DNA of 14,169 nucleotides. Source: an uncultured Pseudomonadales bacterium (lineage in GTDB: Bacteria > Pseudomonadota > Gammaproteobacteria > Pseudomonadales > Pseudohongiellaceae). The first letter of the stretch is position 1; each line of letters begins with the position of its first letter. The DNA lies in contig CALKDE010000328.1 in assembly GCA_938082955.1 (NCBI GenBank), positions 1 through 14,169 on the forward strand, given 5' to 3'. Shown piece by piece: positions 6,284 through 12,913 of the stretch. The position numbers and the translations under genes are program-made. The notes under the pieces were generated by a model, which was not told the DNA's origin, did no database searches, and saw only the letters and a list, made by a program, of their open reading frames with translations.

Positions 6284-6772
6284 CTAATCTGTATTCGAGA
6301 ATTCAGATATGCATTCCCCGGGTAATGCTCTAAGGTAATCTTGAAAGGAAGGAACTACCGCCGGAGCCCAAATGGGCCTTATATGGCAGTTCCGCCAATG
6401 ACCGAGTATTCTGTTCTCTGCTTGCTCCCATACATCTTCGGTTAACAATCCTAATTGATATTGTTGGTAAGCACTTTGTATCGTGATTGCCCGAGTCTGA
6501 ATAATTTGATACCAGATAGCATATTCTTCTTCAGTCAATGAGTCAGGATTTATTGCGTTTGGATTCCCTTTTGCCATGATGCTCCTGCCGATAGGTTCTT
6601 CGCCTAAAAATGCAAGCTGGTTATCTAAAAGCATTTGGTTCCTAGCCTGTGTCTGCCCTGCGATTGCAATTGTTTGAGACTGTTTCATTTGCATCGCAAC
6701 AAAAATCAAAGAAACTATGATTCCTGTCATCCCTAACAACTGAATCCATACATCCAGGCTAACTTTTTTCAT
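6284..6772 (-). CDS. Small membrane-anchored protein of unknown function (paralogue 2)
   Basis: A 162-residue protein with one N-terminal membrane helix (LLGMTGIIVSLIFVAMQMKQ, residues 12-31) followed by SQTIAIAGQTQARNQ and a mainly helical domain. The block QSAYQQYQLGLLTEDVWEQA closely matches the 5590-6063 product, as does the C-terminal PSFQDYLRAL (PSFRSYLESI there). Topology is probably an inner-membrane anchor with the rest on one side. ATG at 6772 has a weak GGA about 8 bases upstream. The RAYT element begins 33 bp upstream of its start, so its original promoter may have been displaced. No function is known to me. Confidence 0.77.
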   Translation of the reverse strand: MKKVSLDVWIQLLGMTGIIVSLIFVAMQMKQSQTIAIAGQTQARNQMLLDNQLAFLGEEPIGRSIMAKGNPNAINPDSLTEEEYAIWYQIIQTRAITIQSAYQQYQLGLLTEDVWEQAENRILGHWRNCHIRPIWAPAVVPSFQDYLRALPGECISEFSNTD

Positions 6773-6804
6773 GATAAATCCGCATTAAGAATTGAAAGAA
6801 TAAG

Positions 6805-6832
6805 TGGGGTCAGAGTAAATATCCAGTAGTTT
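6805..6832. repeat. RAYT inverted repeat, left arm
   Basis: Begins TGGGGTCAGAGTAAATATCC and overlaps the last two bases of the RAYT stop codon. The GGTCAGAGTAAA core recurs, less perfectly, at 197-211 and 1850-1864. Confidence 0.9.
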
Positions 6833-7514
6833 ACGCGCTTTTGCGTTTCCTTCTGGCTGGCCTTACCCGACGTCCAGTCAACATCTCTACTTCTGTCTTA
6901 AACTGCTGCGTTCCCAACACCAGAGCTTTGTTCAATGAATAGCGAATGTCTGGCAATAGTTCTTGATCTATAGCTGAACAGAATGATCCGCGGTAATTGA
7001 GCAACCGGCTCGCCTTAGTGCTCCCCAAGTTTAGGTAGACGGGATGCGGGGTCAGCAGCTTGGTTTTTACACCAAGTCCATTACATCGATAGCTTGACCA
7101 TTTGTAGTCTGCTGGATCAGTTACCATCTTAGCTCTTACAGGATTCATTTCGATATAACGTTGGCAAGCGAGTAAGTAGCACTCTTGTTGTACCAGGTTG
7201 GAGTGATAACGACCTTCCCAAAGTGTGCCAGTTCGATGATACTTGTGGTTAAAGTAGCGGACATAGTGACGACCTATGTATTGCATCATCAGTGAAGAAG
7301 CCAAATCCACCTGAGGCGTTACCAGCAAGTGGACATGATTACTCATGAACACCCATGCATGTATCAAGACTTCATACTTACGTGCACCTTCGTGCAACCA
7401 GTTGGCATAAGCCGCCACATCTTCATCACAAGAAAAGCAGACTTGGCGGTTATTGCCGCGCTGAACAATGTGTTGAGAAATCCCTGCAGGACATAATCTT
7501 AATCGACGCGGCAT
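6831..7514 (-). CDS. REP-associated tyrosine transposase (RAYT, IS200/Y1 HUH superfamily)
   Basis: A 227-residue single-strand DNA transposase that cuts and joins at REP palindromes. The N-terminus MPRRLRLCPAGISQHIVQRG is typical. The metal-binding HUH motif is His60-Val-His62 in FMSNHVHLLV. The block RYFNHKYHRTGTLWEGRY at 86-103 and RYIEMNPVRAKM at 119-130 are family signatures; Tyr120 is the probable nucleophile by its distance from HUH. A basic tail (RRVRPARRKRKSA) follows. ATG at 7514 is chosen because AAGGA lies 8 bases upstream; a TTG at 7553 and an ATG at 7523 are less likely. The reading frame is intact. A single gene is flanked by the 28-bp inverted repeat. Confidence 0.93.
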   Translation of the reverse strand: MPRRLRLCPAGISQHIVQRGNNRQVCFSCDEDVAAYANWLHEGARKYEVLIHAWVFMSNHVHLLVTPQVDLASSLMMQYIGRHYVRYFNHKYHRTGTLWEGRYHSNLVQQECYLLACQRYIEMNPVRAKMVTDPADYKWSSYRCNGLGVKTKLLTPHPVYLNLGSTKASRLLNYRGSFCSAIDQELLPDIRYSLNKALVLGTQQFKTEVEMLTGRRVRPARRKRKSA

Positions 7515-7588
7515 AAAGTTCATCCTTGAACTTAGAATCAAAATGGCTATCAAGTTTAAAGTCTAGTCGAACTTTCCCCAAATAGCTG

Positions 7589-7616
7589 AAACTACTGGAT
7601 ATTTACTCTGACCCCA
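7589..7616. repeat. RAYT inverted repeat, right arm
   Basis: Exact reverse complement of 6805-6832, lying 74 bp upstream of the RAYT start codon. Confidence 0.9.
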
Positions 7617-7630
7617 ATACTTTGACCCCA
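7604..7630. repeat. Two tandem copies of TACTYTGACCCCA
   Basis: TACTCTGACCCCA at 7604-7616 is followed one base later by TACTTTGACCCCA at 7618-7630, a 14-bp period. The first copy is the outer end of the RAYT right arm. Confidence 0.75.
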
Positions 7631-7744
7631 TTGACTGCTCCGTTACTAACTATTGCAAAAATGCGCTGGCAAATGCTTCATAGAAGGAGTAGTTTTTGAC
7701 AGTCAATTCCAATAATCACAAAAGACACTCTCGGGAATCAAGCT

Positions 7745-8740
7745 ATGAACTTACGGCCTTTATTACTCATAATTGCGAGTTTCCTGCTGTGGGGTAATGC
7801 ATGGTCAGCAGAAGATTATCAAGCACCAAAAACCGAGTGGGATCAACCGGACCTACAGGGCGTATGGAATTTCTCCTCAGACATACCCATGCAAAGACCT
7901 TCACAATATGGTGAGCGTGAGTATATGACCGAAGAAGAGATTGCAGAAATTCGCTCGCGTAGAACTGCCCGCGATGAGGGTTCAGACGCCGCGATACCCA
8001 ATGGAGGAGTCAACGAGGCCTACAACGATTTCTGGGTTGAAACAGGTGGCATCGGAGACGTCGCGCGCACCTCAATCATCGTCTACCCGACAAATGGGCG
8101 ACTGCCCCCCTATGCTGAAGGAGCAATCGTTGTTCAGGGGCGGCTCGACCCTGATATTGATGGCGAACGTCCGGTGAGATTTACCGGTGGAGGTATTGGT
8201 AGTGATGGCCCGGAAGACAGAGGGCTTGGGGAGCGTTGTATCGTAGGGTTCAATGCCGGCCCACCTATCCAACCCAGTCTTTACAACAATAATCTACAAA
8301 TCGTTCAGAGCCGAGATCATGTAGTGATCATGATAGAAATGGTTCATGACGCTCGCATCGTGCCATTGGATGAACATAGCCCTCTCGATGACAGCATCGG
8401 CTTATGGTCGGGTGATTCTCGTGGCCACTGGGAAGGTGACACACTTGTGGTTGAATCTCGAAATTTTAACGGGCTGACTCAGTCGTTTGGTGCGGGCGGA
8501 AAGTCTGACGATAAGTTTCTCACCGAGCGATTCACACGACTAAGCGATGACTCCATTTCCTACGAATTTACTGTTGATGACCCTCAAGCCTACACGGATA
8601 AGATAACGGGGATAATTCCGCTGACTAAGGTAGACGGACTTCTCTATGAATATGCCTGCCACGAAGGTAACTATGGCTTGCTCAACATCCTACGTGGAGC
8701 AAGAGCCGAAGAGGCGCGAGCTGCAGCAGGCATCCAATAA
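7745..8740 (+). CDS. Secreted protein of unknown function
   Basis: A 331-residue exported protein. Residues 1-22 form a signal peptide (LLLIIASFLLWGNAWSA). The mature part begins with PDLQGVWNFSSDIPMQRP (residues 35-52) and later shows SGDSRGHWEGDTLVVESRNF (222-241), YEFTVDDP (273-280) and YEYACHEGNYGLLNILRGAR (301-320). I recognise this as a conserved secreted family common in Gammaproteobacteria and Acidobacteria, with no established function; the repeated Gly-Trp and beta-rich style suggests an extracytoplasmic beta fold. Cys165 and Cys305 may form a disulfide. ATG at 7745 follows a weak GGGA about 9 bases upstream. TTGACA at 7696-7701 could be a -35 element, but no good -10 partner was found. 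The downstream gene is convergent. Confidence 0.85.
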   Translation: MNLRPLLLIIASFLLWGNAWSAEDYQAPKTEWDQPDLQGVWNFSSDIPMQRPSQYGEREYMTEEEIAEIRSRRTARDEGSDAAIPNGGVNEAYNDFWVETGGIGDVARTSIIVYPTNGRLPPYAEGAIVVQGRLDPDIDGERPVRFTGGGIGSDGPEDRGLGERCIVGFNAGPPIQPSLYNNNLQIVQSRDHVVIMIEMVHDARIVPLDEHSPLDDSIGLWSGDSRGHWEGDTLVVESRNFNGLTQSFGAGGKSDDKFLTERFTRLSDDSISYEFTVDDPQAYTDKITGIIPLTKVDGLLYEYACHEGNYGLLNILRGARAEEARAAAGIQ

Positions 8741-8785
8741 AAAAAAGTACGGGCAGATCAAAGCCCTCCGATTTCATCTTTCGCG

Positions 8786-9946
8786 TCAATCGAGGTTCAT
8801 GCCGCCATAGGCAACTTTAAATTCACCTATGGAATTTCCACGATAAGTGCCCTCGTTCAACCACTCAAGCGAAGCCTCTTGCATAAATTTGTACTGCGAG
8901 GCTTCCCACACGGCGAAGTGAGTCGCGCATTCCATTCTGACAACAGCTTTGTTGCGTATGCCGCTTAGATCGCCATACAAAGAAACCGCACCGGGTAATA
9001 AACCATCTTGCTCGCCGATGAGGATAAGCGTTGGGTTGGAAATTTTCGCAGCAGCTTCTTCATCCCACCCCCAATAACTTGCTGAGCGCACGCGCATAAC
9101 ACCATCGGGTTTATTCCAGGATGAGCCAAATCGGTCGTAGCTCATGATCGCTTGCCAGGCTACCTCGGCTATGCCCTCTTCGACTTGATTCTCACAGGCG
9201 ACATTCGATCCCCAGCGATTGTTGAGCAGGGTGTCTTTTGTTTGTAACGAGAGCGGTGCAGCTTCGACGGGAAAATTGCTGGGAGCAGTTGCTGCACTTC
9301 CCTGTCTGTACACGGGGGCGAACAAAACCAACTTATCCAGTTTCTCTCCATGGTTGGCGGCATAACCTCCGGTACGTATTCCTCCCAGCGACCATCCGAT
9401 AATGCTTACCTTGTCGACACCTCTCAGCTCACGCAAATAGTCGACAACGGTATCAATCTCGTCCCAGTCGGTCTGGCTGCTGGTCAGTTGTCGCTGATAG
9501 TCGGCACGGCAGTTGGCGGTAGCCGCTGCATCGATCGACGCTTGATCTTCGGCACTCAAATTACAGGGATTGTCCATGTGGGGCTGAGGTGAGTAACCAT
9601 AACCCTGATGGTCCATGCTGAATGTATCGAATCCCTGGCTTGCCAGAAATTCCATCCAGCTGTAGTCCTTGTAGGGTAAATCAAATGCTGGTGCCGACGT
9701 AACAGAGACGCCGTGGATGAATAGCACAACTTTGCCCTGGGGCGACGCACCCGCAGCAATTTGTGTTTGCAGTGCGGCATCAATTTTTTCATGCAGGTAG
9801 AGTCCAACCTGTGCTCCTTCATTAGCAGGCACAGTGGAGACATGAGGCACGAATCGGTCAACAGATGTTATCTGTGCAATTACTGGAGACATCGCAGCAA
9901 GTAACAATAGAAACGAAAGTGAGAGACAGCCTTTGCCGTTGTTCAT
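8786..9946 (-). CDS. Secreted alpha/beta hydrolase
   Basis: A 386-residue exported serine hydrolase. The signal peptide is residues 1-25 (LSLSFLLLLAAMSPVIAQ). The oxyanion region is VVLFIHGV (73-80), the nucleophile elbow GWSLGG puts Ser186 in place, the acid is probably Asp314 (LILIGEQDGLLPG) and the base His343 (ATHFAVWE). DHQGYGYSP (112-120) is also typical. Cys at 128 and 146 frame an insertion before the nucleophile and could form a disulfide. The substrate is unknown; an ester or lactone is likely from the fold. The start at 9946 is set by GGAG 6 bases upstream and the signal peptide. The frame continues open to 10090 but has no ribosome site and encodes a non-signal-like extension. Its 3' end converges with the previous gene, 45 bp apart. 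Confidence 0.9.
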   Translation of the reverse strand: MNNGKGCLSLSFLLLLAAMSPVIAQITSVDRFVPHVSTVPANEGAQVGLYLHEKIDAALQTQIAAGASPQGKVVLFIHGVSVTSAPAFDLPYKDYSWMEFLASQGFDTFSMDHQGYGYSPQPHMDNPCNLSAEDQASIDAAATANCRADYQRQLTSSQTDWDEIDTVVDYLRELRGVDKVSIIGWSLGGIRTGGYAANHGEKLDKLVLFAPVYRQGSAATAPSNFPVEAAPLSLQTKDTLLNNRWGSNVACENQVEEGIAEVAWQAIMSYDRFGSSWNKPDGVMRVRSASYWGWDEEAAAKISNPTLILIGEQDGLLPGAVSLYGDLSGIRNKAVVRMECATHFAVWEASQYKFMQEASLEWLNEGTYRGNSIGEFKVAYGGMNLD

Positions 9947-10265
9947 GCAATTCTCCAATGTACTAAAAAAGTGGCGACGATCAAATTTGGGTTCTGGAAC
10001 AGTCTGCCAGATACTTCTTCCTGCGTCCTTAAATAAAAGGGATAAATATAGGGGATAGAAAGGGGTGAATATTTTACGTGTTGACCCCACAAATTGCGGC
10101 TCTACACGAACAGTCTTTGGTGTAGAAAGAGTTAGAGAACCCCAGTGCTGGTGCTGAATGTATTTCTCTATGTATTTAGCGAATTATCGATTAGAGTCCA
10201 ACCTCCTATAACAACTAAGTAGCCTATCAAGGCTTGTATAAAGAGCTCCCAAAGAGGTAGTGATT
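9947..10265. other. Divergent intergenic region
   Basis: About 320 bp separate the divergently transcribed hydrolase and NHL genes, so promoters for both should lie here. For the + gene, TTATCG at 10184-10189 and TATAAC at 10207-10212 are 17 bp apart and form a weak candidate promoter. TTTTACGTGTTGACCCCA near 10072-10089 loosely resembles the RAYT flank. No gene was found. Confidence 0.4.
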
Positions 10266-11402
10266 ATGAAACATGCATTAATTACAGCCGCACTGCTGGG
10301 CTTGATGATCAGCCCAGCGTTCGCACAGAATGTACCTGAACTTCCCTTTGAATCCGTTCCCAATCCCTTGAAATTGCCAGCCGATATCCATTTCGGCGAG
10401 GTCGCTGGTGTCGCGGTTAATTCTCACGGCCATGTGTTCATATTTTCGCGTGGTGGCAGCGCGCACGGGCCGGCCTATATGGCAACGGCCGCACAACTTC
10501 TGGAATTCGACGCCGACGGCAACTACGTTCGCGAGATCGGCAAGAACCTGAATGCCTGGTCCTATGCCCATGCGGTTCGTATCGACCCCGAAGACAATAT
10601 CTGGGTGGTGGACAAGGGATCGAATATGATTCTACGCTTCACACCTGAGGGCCACGTGGACAGAGTATTTGGTCGTAAGGCCGAGGCCTCTCATATACAG
10701 GTTCCGCCAGACTGGGAAACCCAGATGGCGCGTAAATTCGAGCGCATGGGCGTGGCGATCGAGGTGCCTGAGGGCATAAATCCGCGGAATCCGTTGCCAG
10801 TACATAGGGACAATGTGTTCAATCAGCCCACCGATGTGGCCTGGGATTCCGAAGGGAGTTCCTATTTTAGTGATGGTTACATCAACTCACGTATCGGCAA
10901 GGTGAATGCTCGAGGCGAGTGGATAGCTAGCTGGGGTTCCCTAGGCACTGGTCCTGGCCAGTTTGATACCCCTCATGGTATTGCCGTGTCTCCCGCCGAT
11001 GAGATCTATGTAGCCGACCGTGGCAACCGCCGCATTCAGGTATTTGATAAGGATGGCAACTACATCCGAGAGTTTACTGTGGATGTGCCGGTAGACACCT
11101 CTCGCGGCAAGATTACCTACGGCCGAGAAAACCCTAACGGCACCACGGGTTCACAGTCTCCTGGCGCACCTGATGCTTTGTGCATGACACCAGGACCCAA
11201 CCCCGTGTTGTTTATTGGTGATCTGTACCCAAGTCGTATCTACAAGGTGTCTCTGCAAGGAGAGGTACTTGGTGTCTACGGTCAGCCCGGGCGCAATCTG
11301 GGTGAATTCGGCTGGATCCACGGCATAGCCTGTCCGTCCGAAGATGAGATCTGGGTCGCCGAGTTGATTAACTGGCGCGTACAGAAACTCGTCACCAAGT
11401 AG
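10266..11402 (+). CDS. Secreted NHL-repeat beta-propeller, peptidylamidoglycolate-lyase-like
   Basis: A 378-residue exported propeller. Residues 1-20 are a signal peptide (LITAALLGLMISPAFA). Several NHL-type blades are visible: GEVAGVAVNSHGHVFIFSRG, AVRIDPEDNIWVVDKGSNMI, QPTDVAWDSEGSSYFSDGY, TPHGIAVSPADEIYVADRGN followed by RRIQVFDKDGNY, and a last blade with IHGIACPSEDEIWVAELINW. Bacterial proteins of this form are often named peptidyl-alpha-hydroxyglycine alpha-amidating lyase-like, but activity is rarely tested. ATG at 10266 is chosen because GAGG is 8 bases upstream; a GTG at 10260 is too close to it. A strong intrinsic terminator follows 55 bp after the stop, so the gene appears to be a single transcription unit. 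Confidence 0.88.
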   Translation: MKHALITAALLGLMISPAFAQNVPELPFESVPNPLKLPADIHFGEVAGVAVNSHGHVFIFSRGGSAHGPAYMATAAQLLEFDADGNYVREIGKNLNAWSYAHAVRIDPEDNIWVVDKGSNMILRFTPEGHVDRVFGRKAEASHIQVPPDWETQMARKFERMGVAIEVPEGINPRNPLPVHRDNVFNQPTDVAWDSEGSSYFSDGYINSRIGKVNARGEWIASWGSLGTGPGQFDTPHGIAVSPADEIYVADRGNRRIQVFDKDGNYIREFTVDVPVDTSRGKITYGRENPNGTTGSQSPGAPDALCMTPGPNPVLFIGDLYPSRIYKVSLQGEVLGVYGQPGRNLGEFGWIHGIACPSEDEIWVAELINWRVQKLVTK

Positions 11403-11403
11403 C

Positions 11404-11432
11404 AAGCTCTTAAGCGTAAAGAGCTTCGCTTA
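11404..11432 (+). other. Two mutually exclusive hairpins after the NHL gene
   Basis: AAGCTCTT (11404-11411) can pair with AAGAGCTT (11419-11426). Alternatively TAAGCG (11411-11416) can pair with CGCTTA (11427-11432). Neither is followed by a T run. They sit between the stop codon and the strong terminator. Confidence 0.4.
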
Positions 11433-11456
11433 CACAAAGAGGAGTAAAGACTAGTT

Positions 11457-11497
11457 AGCCGTGCGCGGACGAAAGTCACGCGCACGCTCTGGTTTTT
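11457..11497 (+). terminator. Rho-independent terminator of the NHL gene
   Basis: GTGCGCG (11461-11467) pairs perfectly with CGCGCAC (11479-11485). Inside, GAC pairs with GTC around a GAAA tetraloop with one bulged A. AGC/GCT can lengthen the base, and TTTTT follows at 11493-11497. This is the textbook form of an intrinsic terminator. Confidence 0.88.
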
Positions 11498-11795
11498 ACT
11501 CTTATCCTTATCCCACCTTCTATTGTGTATGCCGCTTTCTGTTTCTTCTAAGTCACTGGAGAAGGCTAAAAACATTAATGGTTATTGCCACGTTATACCG
11601 TGTGCTGAAGAATTTCTGCAGGGACCATTCTTAACCTTCTAAGCATCAACTTCATTTATGAATGAGCTGTTTAATGAGCTGTTTAATGAGCAAGAAACTT
11701 ACGCGTAGTCGCGCCAGCTCACAGCACCAAAACTACCGGTTATTAGTCTAACCTCAATTATTCCAACTCTCTAACACAGGTTATTGTTGTTACTT
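11498..11795. other. Intergenic region with a 12-bp tandem repeat
   Basis: No convincing gene. A 12-bp unit AATGAGCTGTTT is repeated at 11661-11672 and 11673-11684, with a partial third copy to 11691. It lies within a 16-codon ATG frame (11658-11708), but no ribosome binding site precedes it. Confidence 0.45.
11661..11691. repeat. 12-bp tandem repeat, 2.6 copies
   Basis: AATGAGCTGTTT occurs twice, then AATGAGC. The period is a multiple of three, giving NELF-NELF in one frame. Confidence 0.8.
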
Positions 11796-11824
11796 TTTAC
11801 ATTTCCAACAAACACTCGTATAGT
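11796..11824 (+). promoter_or_regulatory. Sigma-70 promoter of the amidohydrolase operon
   Basis: TTTACA (11796-11801) and TATAGT (11819-11824) are separated by exactly 17 bp. Transcription would begin near 11831, giving a leader of about 24 bases with AGGAG at 11842-11846 and ATG at 11855. Confidence 0.65.
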
Positions 11825-11840
11825 CTGACGAGTGTTTGTT
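11807..11840. promoter_or_regulatory. Palindromic operator overlapping the promoter
   Basis: AACAAACACTCGT (11807-11819) is repeated exactly in reverse complement as ACGAGTGTTTGTT (11828-11840), with an 8-bp centre. The palindrome covers the spacer, the -10 box and the probable start of transcription, which is where a dimeric repressor would block RNA polymerase. Half-sites of this kind are common for TetR-like regulators, but no regulator gene lies in the window. A transcript starting upstream could also fold it as a hairpin. Confidence 0.65.
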
Positions 11841-11854
11841 CAGGAGCTGCGCCA

Positions 11855-12835
11855 ATGACTATCATCGATGTTCACACCCATGCTTACACTCGCCGCTGGC
11901 TAGAGATCCTGCGCGAACAGGGAGGCGAGTATGGAATGAAGCTGCGCCCCGATGGGCATGAAGAAATCTACCGTGGCGAGACACCAGTGGCATTTCCGCA
12001 ACCTGGGCACTTTGACTATGATCTGCGAATCAAGCAAATGGACGCCACGGGTATCGATGTATCTATAGTTTCCCTCACTTGCCCAAACGTTTACTTCGGT
12101 GGCGTGGAAGTCAGCTGCATGGCGGCGCGAGAATCCAATGACACGATGGCCGAGGCGCAGAGCACCTACCCTGACAGAATCCGTTGGTATACTTCCCTGC
12201 CTTGGGAGTATCCGGAACGAGCAGTAGAAGAACTCAAGCGATCCTGCGATAACGGTGCCAGTGGTGTGATGGTACTTGCCAATGTAACAGGCCGAAGTCT
12301 CACCGAGGAATTCTTCGCGCCAATCTGGGAAGAAATCGATAAGCGGGGCCTGCCGGTTTTGCTTCACCCCACCGACCCGCCCGGTGCCGATCAGATGGCC
12401 ATGGGAGATTTCGATCTCAGTTGGTCAGTCGGATTCATGTTCGATACCACGCTGGCGATAACTCGCATGATCTTCGACGGCTTCTTCGACAAATATCCTA
12501 ACCTCAAACTCATCGCCTCCCATGGTGGAGCCGCCCTACCCTACCTGGTAGGACGCTTCGAGAAAGGTGACGAAGTAGAACTCCCCCAACGGCGTAAGAT
12601 GCAACAGAAACCTACTGATTATCTCCGTCATATCTACTATGACTGCATCACTTATGATGCGAGAGCCCTGCAGTATCTCATTTCCATCGTAGGCAGCGAC
12701 CGAGTCATGTTCGGCACCGACTGGCCCCACCAGGTTTTCGACACCGTGGGTGCCAAAACCAACACAGGCCTGCTTCCTGATGACCAATGCGCTGCTATTC
12801 GCCACCGTAATGCGGAAGACGTATTCGGACTCTAG
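11855..12835 (+). CDS. Metal-dependent amidohydrolase, ACMSD-like (amidohydrolase 2 family)
   Basis: A 326-residue cytoplasmic TIM-barrel enzyme. Metal ligands are visible in order: His7 and His9 (DVHTHAY), His171 (PVLLHPTDP), His223 (IASHGGAALPYLVGRFE) and Asp289 (FGTDWPH). This is the pattern of aminocarboxymuconate-semialdehyde decarboxylase and related resorcylate-type decarboxylases, which use Zn or Mn to decarboxylate or hydrolyse aromatic or unsaturated acids. The exact substrate cannot be read from sequence. The start has AGGAG 8 bases upstream. The gene is driven by a promoter overlapped by a perfect palindrome, suggesting substrate-induced derepression. An NSS symporter gene starts 78 bp downstream on the same strand and may import the substrate. 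Confidence 0.92.
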   Translation: MTIIDVHTHAYTRRWLEILREQGGEYGMKLRPDGHEEIYRGETPVAFPQPGHFDYDLRIKQMDATGIDVSIVSLTCPNVYFGGVEVSCMAARESNDTMAEAQSTYPDRIRWYTSLPWEYPERAVEELKRSCDNGASGVMVLANVTGRSLTEEFFAPIWEEIDKRGLPVLLHPTDPPGADQMAMGDFDLSWSVGFMFDTTLAITRMIFDGFFDKYPNLKLIASHGGAALPYLVGRFEKGDEVELPQRRKMQQKPTDYLRHIYYDCITYDARALQYLISIVGSDRVMFGTDWPHQVFDTVGAKTNTGLLPDDQCAAIRHRNAEDVFGL

Positions 12836-12861
12836 CCCCAATACGGCGCAACCGATCAAAA

Positions 12862-12895
12862 CCGGTATGGGCAAGCTGTCCATCAGCCATACCGG
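12862..12895 (+). other. Intercistronic hairpin between amidohydrolase and symporter genes
   Basis: CCGGTATGG (12862-12870) pairs perfectly with CCATACCGG (12887-12895); inside, CTG/CAG may add three pairs around TCCAT. No T run follows. It ends 18 bases before the GTG start of the symporter. It could tune expression of the second gene or stabilise the upstream message; partial termination is less likely. Confidence 0.6.
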
Positions 12896-12913
12896 ATTAG
12901 AGAGAGCATTTGT

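Larger units (their letters stand above)
6805..7616 (-). mobile_element. RAYT unit bracketed by a perfect 28-bp inverted repeat
   Basis: The 28 bases at 6805-6832 are the exact reverse complement of 7589-7616, with no mismatch and no extension on either side. The unit is 812 bp and contains only the RAYT gene. The left arm overlaps the TAA stop of the gene (6831-6833). RAYTs normally mobilise or maintain short palindromic REP sequences rather than classic transposons, so the arms may be the REP-like sequences recognised by the encoded protein. Confidence 0.8.

Noticed and set aside
8741..8785. Bidirectional terminator between convergent genes (GGGC/GCCC with nearby A run)
   Set aside because: Only a 4-bp stem with an 8-base loop; too weak to call.
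9947..10090. N-terminal extension of the alpha/beta hydrolase to 10090
   Set aside because: It would bury the signal peptide; GGAG six bases before ATG 9946 marks the start.
11658..11708. 16-codon leader peptide with NELF repeats
   Set aside because: No ribosome binding site and no link to a downstream attenuator; the 12-bp period alone is weak evidence.
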